64,000 nt of DNA from Streptomyces sp. BHT-5-2. GTDB lineage: Bacteria; Actinomycetota; Actinomycetes; Streptomycetales; Streptomycetaceae. The stretch is from contig NZ_CP081497.1 in assembly GCF_019774615.1 (NCBI RefSeq), forward strand, positions 372,001-436,000. Reading direction: 5' to 3'. Position 1 is the stretch's first letter, and the number at the start of each line of letters is the position of its first letter. Both the position numbers and the translations under genes were made by a program. Positions 43,303-51,980 of the stretch are shown one piece after another. The notes beneath the pieces were generated by a model. It was not told where the DNA came from and searched no databases. It saw only the letters and a program-made list of their open reading frames with translations.

Positions 43303-44517
43303 ATGACGCAATACTTCCAGGATCCAGCGCTGTGGGCCTTGGTCGCTGGTACACCTGTCGCCGCTACCGCGATTATTCGTGGCCGGAAGAAGATCTCGGA
43401 GCTGAGAAAAGAAAAGCTTGAGCTGAAACAGCACTACGCGCAGCTGGAGGAGCACTACGCGGAGGCCGTGGAGGAGGCCAAGGACCGCGCCGAGGAGTCC
43501 ACCAAGAACACCCTGAAGACCGCGATGCGGACGCTCCAGGGTCTGGCGAGCGAGCAGCAGCTGGCGATCTCCAAGCTCCAGGACGCCTACGGCGAGCATA
43601 AGATCCTGCAGGATCTGCTCGATATCGACCACATGAACTCGCAGTTCGCGCGACGGGCCCAGTCCATCGCCGTGCTCTGCGACGGATGGCTCGGCCGGCG
43701 CCGTAACGACGCCTCGCTCTACGACGTGGTCCGCAGTGCAAAGGGCCGTATCCGCCACTTCACCCGCGTGGAGATCCGCTCGCAGAGCAATTTCGCCATC
43801 GTCAGCCGAGCAGTGGAACCGGTGGCGCTGGTCCTCGCCGAACTGCTGGACAACGCCACCAGCTATTCCGCGCCGGAAACGATGATCGAGATCAATATCC
43901 GCCCGGTACCCAAGGGCGTGTGCATCGTCGTGGACGACGCCGGTGTCGGCATGAACGAGGAGGAGAAAGCGAAGGCCGGCCAGCTGCTTTCCGGGGGTAA
44001 TTCCGCGAGCGTTTCCAGCCTCGGAAATCCGCCGCAGTTCGGCTTCACCGTCATCGGTGTGCTGGCCGCCCGCTACGGCTTCACGGTCTCGGTCGACTCC
44101 ACCTCGCCGTACGGCGGTGTGCGCGCGGTCGTCCTGCTCCCCGACGAGTTGCTCACGTCCCTGCACGAGCCCGAGGAGGGTCCTGCCGTGGCCGCGTCCG
44201 CCCCGTTGCCGCCCGAGAACCCTCCTGGCCGGCAGGGCTTTCCGGTGCCGGGGAGGCATCGGGCGCCGGCGCCGCCGCCGGGCTTCGACGCTCCGGACGC
44301 CGAAGCTCCGGGCGTTGCCGAGACGACCGCCGGCGGGCTGCCGAAGCGCCGCCGCCGCGGGGCGATATCGATCGTGCCGCCGGCGGGCGAGGGCACTCCC
44401 ACTCCTCCGGCCCGCGACAGCGCTCAGACGGCGTCCGTCATGGGCGCTTTCCAGCGCGGTACGCAATCGGGCCGTCGTTCCACCCAAGCAAGCAGTGAAG
44501 GGCATGAGAATCCGTGA
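43303..44517 (+). CDS. cvnA: Conservon sensor kinase-like protein CvnA
   Basis: A 404-residue protein. A short N-terminal membrane segment (about 10-25) and a coiled coil (about 28-85) lead to a HATPase_c domain with the N-box AELLDNATSYSAP, DDAGVGM and GFTVIGVLAARYG. There is no classical phospho-acceptor His box. The C-terminal 120 residues are a Pro/Ala-rich disordered tail. It is the sensor subunit of Streptomyces conservons, which resemble G-protein-coupled modules at the membrane. It overlaps cvnB by 4 bp (GTGA). Confidence 0.93.
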   Translation: MTQYFQDPALWALVAGTPVAATAIIRGRKKISELRKEKLELKQHYAQLEEHYAEAVEEAKDRAEESTKNTLKTAMRTLQGLASEQQLAISKLQDAYGEHKILQDLLDIDHMNSQFARRAQSIAVLCDGWLGRRRNDASLYDVVRSAKGRIRHFTRVEIRSQSNFAIVSRAVEPVALVLAELLDNATSYSAPETMIEINIRPVPKGVCIVVDDAGVGMNEEEKAKAGQLLSGGNSASVSSLGNPPQFGFTVIGVLAARYGFTVSVDSTSPYGGVRAVVLLPDELLTSLHEPEEGPAVAASAPLPPENPPGRQGFPVPGRHRAPAPPPGFDAPDAEAPGVAETTAGGLPKRRRRGAISIVPPAGEGTPTPPARDSAQTASVMGAFQRGTQSGRRSTQASSEGHENP

Positions 44518-44927
44518 ACTACGATCTGTCGTGGATGCTTGACAGTGCTCTGGAATTGCCTGAGGCGCAGCATGCGATCCTCGTCTCCGCCGACGGTCTG
44601 CTCATGGCCCGTTCGAAGGAGGTCGGTCGGGACCACGCCGACACGGTGGCCGCCGCGATGAGCGGTATGCAGTCGCTGAGCCGTACGGTCGCCGATTTCT
44701 GCAAGGGCGGCGGCCCCGCCGGGCGCCCGCAGTGGCGGCAGACGCTGGTGGAATTCGACCACGGCTGGGTCTTTCTCATATCGGCCGGTGAGGGTGCCTA
44801 TCTCGCGGTCTCGGCCTCGCCCGATGTCGACATGGCGGAGATCACGTTCCGGATGCAGCAGTTGGTCGGCCAGCTCGGCAAGGCGTTGACCAGCCCGCCG
44901 CGCGAGAGGGCCGATATCCAACCATGA
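44514..44927 (+). CDS. cvnB: Conservon roadblock/LC7 protein CvnB
   Basis: A 137-residue roadblock/LC7-fold protein (LSWMLDSALELPEAQHAILVSADGLLMARS), a class that regulates small GTPases. The GTG start at 44514 overlaps cvnA and the stop overlaps cvnC by 4 bp, so translation is coupled. In conservons it associates with CvnA and CvnD. Confidence 0.93.
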   Translation: MNYDLSWMLDSALELPEAQHAILVSADGLLMARSKEVGRDHADTVAAAMSGMQSLSRTVADFCKGGGPAGRPQWRQTLVEFDHGWVFLISAGEGAYLAVSASPDVDMAEITFRMQQLVGQLGKALTSPPRERADIQP

Positions 44928-45304
44928 CCACCGATGACGAGCCGGAGCTGGTACACGAGGCAGCGGAATTAGTACGGCCGTACGTCATCACCAACGGCCG
45001 GGACCTTGTCGACGACAGCACGTTCACGTTGCTGACACTGGTCACCGTCGCTCAGGATCCGCCCCGGACCCAACCGCTCGACCCGGAGAAACAGCGCCTG
45101 TTGGAGCTGTGCGCCGGGGGTTTTCTGTCGATCGCCGAGATAGCCGGGCACACCGGGCTGCCGGTGGGTGTCGCCAAGATTCTGGTGTGTGATCTCACGG
45201 AGGAGGGCCATCTCTATGTGCGCGCGCCCATCCCCAGCGCTCAGCTTGTCGAACGGCAAATCCTGGAGGAGGTGCTGAATGGGCTCCAGGCTCGCTTTGG
45301 ATGA
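44924..45304 (+). CDS. cvnC: Conservon DUF742 protein CvnC
   Basis: A 126-residue DUF742 protein with the family pattern VRPYVITNGR, a winged-helix-like middle (LSIAEIAGHTGLPVGVAKIL) and C-terminal LLERVLNGLQ-like helix (QILEEVLNGLQARFG). It overlaps cvnB by 4 bp and cvnD by 26 bp. Its role within the complex is not defined. Confidence 0.92.
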   Translation: MTTDDEPELVHEAAELVRPYVITNGRDLVDDSTFTLLTLVTVAQDPPRTQPLDPEKQRLLELCAGGFLSIAEIAGHTGLPVGVAKILVCDLTEEGHLYVRAPIPSAQLVERQILEEVLNGLQARFG

Positions 45305-45869
45305 CGGTGTGTACCTGCGGAATTCGGTGCAGACCGCGGCGAAGATCCTGGTTGTCGGGCACTTCGCGGTGGGGAAGACCACGTTCATCGGAACCATGTC
45401 GGAGATTCCGCCGCTGCGCACCGAAGAGGTGATGACGCAGGCCAGCGCGGGCATCGACGATCTGCGGGCGGTGCCGGGGAAGACCACGACGACGGTCGCC
45501 ATGGACTTCGGGCGGCTGACGCTGAGCGAACGGCTGGTGCTCTATCTGTTCGGAACTCCCGGCCAGCAGCGCTTCGTTCAGGTGTGGGAGGACATGACGC
45601 GTGGGGCGCTGGGGGCGCTGATCCTGGTGGATCCGCAGCGTCTCGAGGAGTCCTTTCCTGTCATGGACCTGGTGGAACACTACGGCATCCCCTACGCCAT
45701 CGCCGTGAACCGCTTCGACGGGACTCCGGAGCATGCGCTCGACGAGATCCGGGAGGCGCTCGACCTCCTTCCGGAGACACCGGTCGTCAACTGCGATGCG
45801 CGTGACCAGAAATCGTCGGCGGATTGTCTGATCACGCTGGTTCGCTATCTGCAGTCCCGCCTCAACTAG
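45279..45869 (+). CDS. cvnD: Conservon small GTPase CvnD
   Basis: A 196-residue Ras-like/MglA-type GTPase. The P-loop is GHFAVGKTT (about 27-35), switch II is LFGTPGQQRF and the base-recognition motif NRFD. Thr/Ser for Mg are in place. It starts within the 3' end of cvnC. It is the switch of the module, regulated by CvnB and CvnA; output may be linked to the P450 genes that follow. Confidence 0.94.
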   Translation: MGSRLALDDGVYLRNSVQTAAKILVVGHFAVGKTTFIGTMSEIPPLRTEEVMTQASAGIDDLRAVPGKTTTTVAMDFGRLTLSERLVLYLFGTPGQQRFVQVWEDMTRGALGALILVDPQRLEESFPVMDLVEHYGIPYAIAVNRFDGTPEHALDEIREALDLLPETPVVNCDARDQKSSADCLITLVRYLQSRLN

Positions 45870-45879
45870 GAGTGCCCCC

Positions 45880-47244
45880 ATGCAATCTCATCCGGATTTC
45901 CAGACTCCGCCGCCGGGTTGCCCCGCACATGCCGACGGCATGAGAACGTCCCTGCACGGCCCGGAATTCGCCGCCGCGCCGCACGCCGTCTACGAGCGCC
46001 TTCGGCAGTACGGCCCGAGCGCACCGGTCGAACTCGCTCCCGGCGTGGAGGCCGAACTCGTCACGGACTACGCGACGGCGCTGCAGGTGCTGCAGAACCC
46101 GGACGTCTTCGCCCGCGACTCCCGCCGCTGGCGCGCGCTCAACGAGGGCCGGGTACCGCTCGACAGCCCGGTGCTGCCGATGATGATGTACCGGCCGAAC
46201 GCCCTCTTCTCCGACGGCGCCGAGCACATGCGGCTGCGGCAGTCGGTCACCGCGAGTCTGGCCAGGGTGGACACCCACCGGGTCGGCCGCCATGTCGGCC
46301 GGGTCGCCACGTACCTCGTCGGCCAGTTCAGCAGCCGAGGCCGGGCCGACCTGGTCGCCGACTACGCCCAGCTCCTGCCGCTGCTGGTCTTCAACGACCT
46401 CTTCGGTTGCCCGGAGGAGATAGGCGACCGCCTCGTCTTCGGGATATCGGGGATCTTCGACGGGGTCGAGGCGGAGAAGGCCAACGAGGTCCTGACCGAG
46501 GCGCTGATGGAGCTGGTCTCCCTCAAGCGGCGCTCGCCGGGGGACGATGTGACCTCCTGGCTGACACAGCATCCGTCCGGACTCTCCGACGAGGAGATGA
46601 TCCACCAACTCGTCACGCTGATCGCGGCGGGCACCGAGCCCACCCAGAACATCATCACCAGCGCCCTCCTGCTGCTGCTCTCCGACGAGCGGTACGCCGG
46701 GGACCACAACTCGGCCGGCCTGCTGGTCGACGACGCCATCAACGACGTGCTGTGGAACAGCGCTCCGATCGCCAACTACGGTGTGCACTACCCCGTGCGC
46801 GACGTGGAGATCGGCGGGGCCAAGCTTGCCGCGGGGGACCCCGTGGTGATCAGCTTCGCGGCCGCCAACACCGACCCGGCGCTGTCCACGGGCCGTCAGA
46901 TGCTCAGCAAGCGCGCTCATCTGGCCTGGGGCGCCGGCCCGCACGCCTGCCCGGCGAAGGACCCCGCGACCCTGGTCGCCAACCTCGCCATCGAGAAGCT
47001 GCTCAATTCCCTGCCGGACATCGAACTCGCTTTGCCGGCGGAGAGTTTGACCTGGCGTCCCGGCCCATTCCACCGTGCGCTCGAAGTGCTGCCCGCGCGT
47101 TTTACCCCGGTCCAGCCGGAGCGGCGTTCGTCCGATGCCTCCGCATGGGGTCAGGGCGCGCCCGAGAATGCCCCGGCGCCGGGGCAGAGTGGGACGCAAA
47201 AGGGCAAGTGGTGGAGTTCGTTCCTGTCCTGGTGGAAGGTGTGA
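45880..47244 (+). CDS. Cytochrome P450, CYP157-like, lacking ExxR
   Basis: A 454-residue cytoplasmic P450. The I-helix AAGTEPT (249-255) and haem-ligand loop WGAGPHACPAKD (Cys357) are present. The K-helix ExxR motif is absent: the equivalent place reads NDVLW (288-292). CYP157 enzymes are known to lack ExxR, so this is a family trait and not decay. A C-terminal extension (about 405-454) is Ser/Trp-rich. It begins 10 bp after cvnD with TAGGAG as ribosome site. Substrate unknown. Confidence 0.87.
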   Translation: MQSHPDFQTPPPGCPAHADGMRTSLHGPEFAAAPHAVYERLRQYGPSAPVELAPGVEAELVTDYATALQVLQNPDVFARDSRRWRALNEGRVPLDSPVLPMMMYRPNALFSDGAEHMRLRQSVTASLARVDTHRVGRHVGRVATYLVGQFSSRGRADLVADYAQLLPLLVFNDLFGCPEEIGDRLVFGISGIFDGVEAEKANEVLTEALMELVSLKRRSPGDDVTSWLTQHPSGLSDEEMIHQLVTLIAAGTEPTQNIITSALLLLLSDERYAGDHNSAGLLVDDAINDVLWNSAPIANYGVHYPVRDVEIGGAKLAAGDPVVISFAAANTDPALSTGRQMLSKRAHLAWGAGPHACPAKDPATLVANLAIEKLLNSLPDIELALPAESLTWRPGPFHRALEVLPARFTPVQPERRSSDASAWGQGAPENAPAPGQSGTQKGKWWSSFLSWWKV

Positions 47245-47349
47245 TCTTTACGACAGACCCTATGCGGGCGCGGTGCGTAAACGTTCAAGCAGGTGGGTAG
47301 TCAGGGCTGGTCCATCGGTTCTGGTGTCTTGAACGAAGGAGTTACCGCG

Positions 47350-48645
47350 GTGGAGCCCGGCATAGTTTCCCTGCCCACGTCCCCGGCTGTCGATCGGCGT
47401 TCCGTGGCAAGGCTTTTCTCCCGTCTGCGCACCCCTGACGGGCAGGCCAATCCCTTGCCGCACTACGCGGAGATCCGGTCGATGGGGGACGTTGTTCCGG
47501 CGCCCTGGGGTGGCTATCTCGTCAATTCCTATGGCCTGTGCGACCGGATCCTGCGGAGCAAGTCCTGGCTGGTGCCGGACAGTTCATGGCGCGCCCGGCA
47601 GGGTCGGGGGCCGCGCTGGACGGCACCCTCCGCACAGGAAATGGCCGGGATGCTGCCCGGGCTCAACCCGCCGCACCACACCCGTGTGCGGCGGTCGGCG
47701 GGCAAGTTTTTCGACCGTCGTTCGCTGGCTGATATCCAAAAATCCGTCGAGCGTCTCACCGAAGAACTCCTCGATGAACTCGAGGTGCAACTGAAAGACG
47801 GTGAAGCGGATTTCGGTGCCATTGTCAGCGACCAGCTGCCGGTGCTGACGATAGGGGAATGGCTCCGACTGCCGACCGCCGACCATCCCTTGCTGCGGTC
47901 CCTCACCCATGACCAGGTATTCGCCCAGGAGCTGCTTCCCACGGCCAGTCAGCTAGCCCTCTCGGACGCTGCTACCGAGATTCTGCGCGAGTATTTCACC
48001 GCCCTGGTCAAGGAACGCCGCAAGACTCCGGGGGACGACCCGGTCTCGGGCTGGATCAGGACCTGGGACCACCTCGAAAGGGACCGGGACAAAGCCGACG
48101 AGGCCGTCTACCGGCTGGTGCTGTTCGTGGTGCTGGCGGCGCTGGAGACCACCGCGAACCTGCTCTCCACCGCGGTGTGGCTGATCACTTCGCACCCCCG
48201 CCAGATGGGCTGGCTCCGTGCGCAACCGGAGAACATCCCCGCGGCCGTCGAGGAGGTCCTGCGCTACGACTCCCCGACGCACGTGGTGAGCCGGGTCGCG
48301 GGCGAGGACACCGTGCTCGCCGGCGTGCCCGTCCACAAGGACCAACTGGTGCACTGCATGGTCGGGGTGGCCAACCACGACCCGGCACAGCACGTGGACC
48401 CCCACCTCTTCGACGCCCGGCGCAGGGCCGGCCACCTCAGCTTCAGCAGCGGTATCCACTACTGCCTCGGCTCCGCGCTGGCCCGGCTGGAGGCGCACAC
48501 GCTGTTGACGGCCGTTCTCGGACGCTTCCCCGGACTGCGGCCGAGCCGGACGCCCGAATGGGCGCCGCGGGTGGCCTTCCGGCGGCTGCTCACCCTGCCC
48601 GTCACCCAGGCAGTGCGCCGGAGTGAGGTAGGAATGCGGACATGA
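47350..48645 (+). CDS. Cytochrome P450, conservon-linked (CYP154-like)
   Basis: A 431-residue P450 with a normal K-helix (EEVLR, Glu302/Arg305), an I-helix LAALETT and a haem loop FSSGIHYCLG (Cys372). GTG 47350 follows AAGGAG by 9 nt. In S. coelicolor a CYP157/CYP154 pair follows a conservon, and the order here is the same. The stop overlaps the next gene by 4 bp. The natural substrate is unknown. Confidence 0.88.
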   Translation: MEPGIVSLPTSPAVDRRSVARLFSRLRTPDGQANPLPHYAEIRSMGDVVPAPWGGYLVNSYGLCDRILRSKSWLVPDSSWRARQGRGPRWTAPSAQEMAGMLPGLNPPHHTRVRRSAGKFFDRRSLADIQKSVERLTEELLDELEVQLKDGEADFGAIVSDQLPVLTIGEWLRLPTADHPLLRSLTHDQVFAQELLPTASQLALSDAATEILREYFTALVKERRKTPGDDPVSGWIRTWDHLERDRDKADEAVYRLVLFVVLAALETTANLLSTAVWLITSHPRQMGWLRAQPENIPAAVEEVLRYDSPTHVVSRVAGEDTVLAGVPVHKDQLVHCMVGVANHDPAQHVDPHLFDARRRAGHLSFSSGIHYCLGSALARLEAHTLLTAVLGRFPGLRPSRTPEWAPRVAFRRLLTLPVTQAVRRSEVGMRT

Positions 48646-49406
48646 TCGAAGACTTCAAGTCCCTCGTCGTCCGGACCGAGGGACCCGTGCTGACGGTCCG
48701 GTTGAACAGCCCGGAGACCGGCAACGCGCTCTCGGAGACGATGCTCGACGAACTCCTCACCGTACTGGGGGCGATACCGCACCAACCCGGCATACGCGTG
48801 GTGATCCTCTCCGGCGCCGGAGCCGACTTCTGTCTGGGAGCCGATCGCCGGGAGTTCGCCGAGTCGCTCGCCGCCGACCCCACCGGCGCGGGCGTGCGCG
48901 TCGTGGGCACCAAGGCGCGGCAGGTGTGCGACGCGCTCGCCACCACCGAGGCCGTCACCGTCGCCCGCCTGCACGGCGGCGTGATCGGTGCGGGGATCGG
49001 GCTGGCGCTCTTCTGCGATCTGCGGGCCGGGGCGGACAACTGCCGCTTCCGGCTGCCGGAGGCGGCGCTGGGGGTACCGCCCGCCTGGGGCGGGGTGCTG
49101 CCGCGGCTCATGCACGAGGCCGGTGCCGCCAAGGTCCGCGAACTGATCCTCACCGCGGACACCTTCGACGCCGCCACCGCCCAGCGGATGTCGATCCTCC
49201 ACCAGGTCGTCCCCGAGGCCGAGCTGGACGCCGCGGTCGCCCGATGGATCAAGCCGCTGGTGCGGCGGTCGCCCACGGCGTTGCGGACCGCCAAGCTCAT
49301 GATGAACGCCTACGGGAACGCGCACCGGCTGGCGGACGCCACGCTCTTCGACGCGGAGCTGCTGTCGTCCGCGCTGAGCGCCGGCCATCGGGCACGACGG
49401 GACTGA
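48642..49406 (+). CDS. Crotonase-fold protein (enoyl-CoA hydratase family)
   Basis: A 254-residue crotonase-superfamily member. The oxyanion segments GADFCLGADRREF and LHGGVIGAGIGLALFCDLRAGA are present. The second catalytic Glu (in RLPEAALGVPP) is retained, but the first Glu of hydratases is replaced within GAGIGLAL, so simple hydratase activity is doubtful. ATG overlaps the P450 stop (ATGA), so it is translated with the conservon operon. A terminator follows. Confidence 0.85.
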   Translation: MIEDFKSLVVRTEGPVLTVRLNSPETGNALSETMLDELLTVLGAIPHQPGIRVVILSGAGADFCLGADRREFAESLAADPTGAGVRVVGTKARQVCDALATTEAVTVARLHGGVIGAGIGLALFCDLRAGADNCRFRLPEAALGVPPAWGGVLPRLMHEAGAAKVRELILTADTFDAATAQRMSILHQVVPEAELDAAVARWIKPLVRRSPTALRTAKLMMNAYGNAHRLADATLFDAELLSSALSAGHRARRD

Positions 49407-49436
49407 CCCCGCCCGGAACGGGGGACGCGGACCCGT

Positions 49437-49463
49437 CGGTGCGGCCCTGACCAGGCCGCACCG
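49437..49463. terminator. Bidirectional terminator
   Basis: Perfect 10-bp arms CGGTGCGGCC and GGCCGCACCG enclose a 7-nt loop, between the convergent stops at 49406 and 49481. It closes the conservon operon. Confidence 0.8.
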
Positions 49464-49480
49464 TTGCGCATCCGGAGCCG

Positions 49481-50047
49481 TCAGCCCGTGGGCTCCCCGG
49501 CCCCCGCGCCGTCCGTGGCGAGCGGGACCGCCGCGCGGTGGCGGTCGGCCAGCTCCACGTACACCGCGGCGTTCAGCTTGATGGACTCCCGCTCCTCCGC
49601 GGTCAGTTCCCGCCTGACCTTGGCCGGCACCCCGGCGACCAGCGAGCCCGGCGGCACCCGCATCCCCTGCGGTACCAGTGCCTGGGCCGCGATCAGCGAA
49701 CCCGCCCCGATATGGGCCCCGTTCAGCACCGTCGCGCCCATCCCGACCAGTACGTCGTCCTCGACGGTGCAGCCGTGCAGGACGGCGTTGTGGCCGACCG
49801 AGACCCGTTCGCCGACCGTCACCGGGAAGCCGGGGTCGCCGTGCACCGTGCAGTTGTCCTGGATGTTGCTGTCGGCGCCCAGGAGGACGGGACCGCTGTC
49901 GGCGCGCAGCACGGCGTGGTACCAGACGCTGGCCCCCGCGGCCAGGGTGACGTCGCCGACGACGACGGAGGTGGGCGCGGTGTACGCCCCGGGGTCGATG
50001 CGCGGCGCCGCGCCGCCCACCGAAGCGATCAGTGCCCGTTCTGCCAT
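49481..50047 (-). CDS. Gamma-carbonic-anhydrase-like hexapeptide protein
   Basis: A 188-residue left-handed beta-helix protein. Three candidate metal His residues occur in CTVHGD and VSVGHNAVLHGC, as in gamma-class carbonic anhydrases and CaiE/PaaY relatives. The C-terminal helix (ELTAEERESIKLNAAVYVELA) fits the trimer. GGAG precedes the ATG. Activity needs testing; many members are of unknown substrate. Confidence 0.88.
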   Translation of the reverse strand: MAERALIASVGGAAPRIDPGAYTAPTSVVVGDVTLAAGASVWYHAVLRADSGPVLLGADSNIQDNCTVHGDPGFPVTVGERVSVGHNAVLHGCTVEDDVLVGMGATVLNGAHIGAGSLIAAQALVPQGMRVPPGSLVAGVPAKVRRELTAEERESIKLNAAVYVELADRHRAAVPLATDGAGAGEPTG

Positions 50048-50191
50048 CTGCGCATCTCCTCGCCCGTTGGGTGCCGCGCCACCAGCACCGTAGACGACCG
50101 CCGTGCGGGGTGGGCGGCGTGGCCGGGGGTGGGGTGAAGATCACAGCCCGGCGCGCGGCCGGTGGTCGGGCGCGCTGAGTACGGTGTGCGG

Positions 50192-50935
50192 GTGCCGATA
50201 AACCAGAACGTGTTCTCGTCCCTGACGGCCTGGCGGCGCCGGGCGGTGTCCCGCGCCGTCCACCGCGGGGCGCGCTGGATGCGGGAGACCGGGGCAGTCA
50301 CGGCCGAGCGCCCGGGCCCGTACCGCTTCCGCCGGATCGGCACCGGCACCCGGCTGGCGTTCCCGCAGGGGACGGTCTTCGGCGACCCCTGGATCGAGTT
50401 GGGCGCGCACTGCATCGTCGGCCAGGACGTCACGCTCACCGCGGGCATGATGCCCGATCTGGACCTGGGACCGGAGCCGATTCTGACGCTGGGCGACGGC
50501 GTGGTGCTGGGCCGGGGCAGCCATGTGATCGCGGACGTCCGGCTGACCGTCGGCGACGACTGCTTCTTCGGGCCCGGCGTCTACGTCACCACCACCAACC
50601 ACAGTTACGACGACCCCGAGACGCCGATCGGCAAGCAGTGGCCGCGCAGCGAGCCGGTCACCATCGGGCCGGGCGGCTGGATCGGCACCGGGGCGGTCAT
50701 CCTCCCGGGCGCGCGGCTGGGGCGGAACGTGGTGGTCGCGGCCGGGGCGGTGGTGCGCGGCGAGGTCCCCGACCACGCGGTGGTGGCCGGGGCACCGGCC
50801 AGGATCGTCCGCCGCTGGGAACCGGGCACGGGCTGGCAGCCGCCGCTGCGCACGCCGGCGCCGGTGCCGATCCCCGAGGGCGTGACGCCGGAACAGCTGT
50901 TGGCGCTGGGGGAGTGGGAGAAGGCGGACGGTTAG
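50192..50935 (+). CDS. Hexapeptide-repeat acyltransferase
   Basis: A 247-residue left-handed beta-helix transferase of the maltose/NodL-like O-acetyltransferase group. Motifs include TTTNHSYDDPETPIGKQ with the catalytic His, IGPGGWIGTGAVILPGARLG and AGAPARIVRRW. The N-terminal about 40 residues are basic. GTG 50192 lies 6 nt after a TACGGT -10-like element (50180-50185), so the mRNA may be leaderless. The acceptor is unknown. Confidence 0.85.
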   Translation: MPINQNVFSSLTAWRRRAVSRAVHRGARWMRETGAVTAERPGPYRFRRIGTGTRLAFPQGTVFGDPWIELGAHCIVGQDVTLTAGMMPDLDLGPEPILTLGDGVVLGRGSHVIADVRLTVGDDCFFGPGVYVTTTNHSYDDPETPIGKQWPRSEPVTIGPGGWIGTGAVILPGARLGRNVVVAAGAVVRGEVPDHAVVAGAPARIVRRWEPGTGWQPPLRTPAPVPIPEGVTPEQLLALGEWEKADG

Positions 50936-50993
50936 GGCGAGTTGGCCGCCCGGTGTCCCTTGCTCGGGTGCTCGGGTGTTCTCGTGGGATTCG

Positions 50994-51863
50994 TCATCCG
51001 TGGGAGGCCAGGAGGATGGAGCCGACCAGGGCGAGGGAGGCCCCGGCGGTCTGGACGGCGCGCAGGCGTTCCTTGAGGACGCCGAGGGCGGCGAGCGCGG
51101 TGACGACCGGGTACAAGGAGGCCAGCACCGCGGCCATGGTGACGGGGCCGTGCTGGGCGGCGACGGCGTAGGTGCCGTTGGCGGCGACATCGGCGATGCC
51201 GACGAAGGCGAGCGCGGGGAGCGAGCCGCGCAGGGCGGGCAGGCCGCCCTCGGGCAGGGCCGGGGTGCCGCGCCGGACCGTGACGTACAGGGCCGCGCCG
51301 CCGACCGCCACATTGCACAACCGCTGGACGAAGAGCGCCAGGAAGAGACCGGTGACGGTGCTGGACGCCTCGGCTATCAGGGCCATCACCGCGCCGAAGC
51401 CGAGTGCCGAGACGACGGTGAGCACGATCGTCCGGCGCTCGACGCTCGCCCCGCCGAGCCGGGGGCCGCCGGCCAGCAGTATGCCGACCACGGCGACGAC
51501 CATGCCGGCGGCTTGCAGGAGGCCCGGCCGTTCGCCCGCGAGGACGCCGACGCCGAGCGGGACGAGGACGGTGCCGAGCGAGCCGAGCGGGGAGACCACG
51601 CCCATCGGGCCGAGCGCCAGGGCGCGGTAGAAGCAGAGCATCGCGGCGGGGCCGACGACGCCGGCGGCGACCGCGAACCACAGCTGCGGGCCGGCCTCCC
51701 GCCAGCCGCCGGTGGCCAGCACGATGCCGCCCAGTGCCAGGGCGGCCAGGGTCTGCGAGACCACCACGACGGTCAGGGCGTGCAGGCGCCGGGTGAGCAA
51801 TCCGCCGCCGAAGTCGGCGAGCCCCCACAGGAGGCTGGTGGCCAGGGCGAAGGCCGCGGTCAT
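50994..51863 (-). CDS. EamA/DMT-family exporter
   Basis: A 289-residue membrane protein with ten helices in two EamA repeats. The first begins FALATSLLWGLADFGGG, and the second ends AALGVLKERLRAVQTAGASLALVG, the usual family ending. GAGG lies 8 nt before ATG 51863. It is divergent from an XRE-cupin regulator gene, which probably controls it. It likely exports an amino acid or metabolite. Confidence 0.9.
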   Translation of the reverse strand: MTAAFALATSLLWGLADFGGGLLTRRLHALTVVVVSQTLAALALGGIVLATGGWREAGPQLWFAVAAGVVGPAAMLCFYRALALGPMGVVSPLGSLGTVLVPLGVGVLAGERPGLLQAAGMVVAVVGILLAGGPRLGGASVERRTIVLTVVSALGFGAVMALIAEASSTVTGLFLALFVQRLCNVAVGGAALYVTVRRGTPALPEGGLPALRGSLPALAFVGIADVAANGTYAVAAQHGPVTMAAVLASLYPVVTALAALGVLKERLRAVQTAGASLALVGSILLASHG

Positions 51864-51980
51864 GGAGGAACCTCGCAGTACAGTGAACCGGACGCTGAAG
51901 TACAGCACACCGTAGTGCAATAAATTGAACCGCGGTAGCGAATATATTGTCCTGCCGCTACGACCCGACTTGGACGGACC
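51864..51980. promoter_or_regulatory. Divergent operator/promoter region
   Basis: A 117-bp region between the exporter and its likely regulator, AT-rich for this genome. It contains CAATAAATTG (imperfect palindrome, about 51918-51927) and the related AATATATTG about 20 bp on. GTGAACCG and TTGAACCG also repeat. These are plausible regulator sites overlapping both promoters. Confidence 0.45.
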
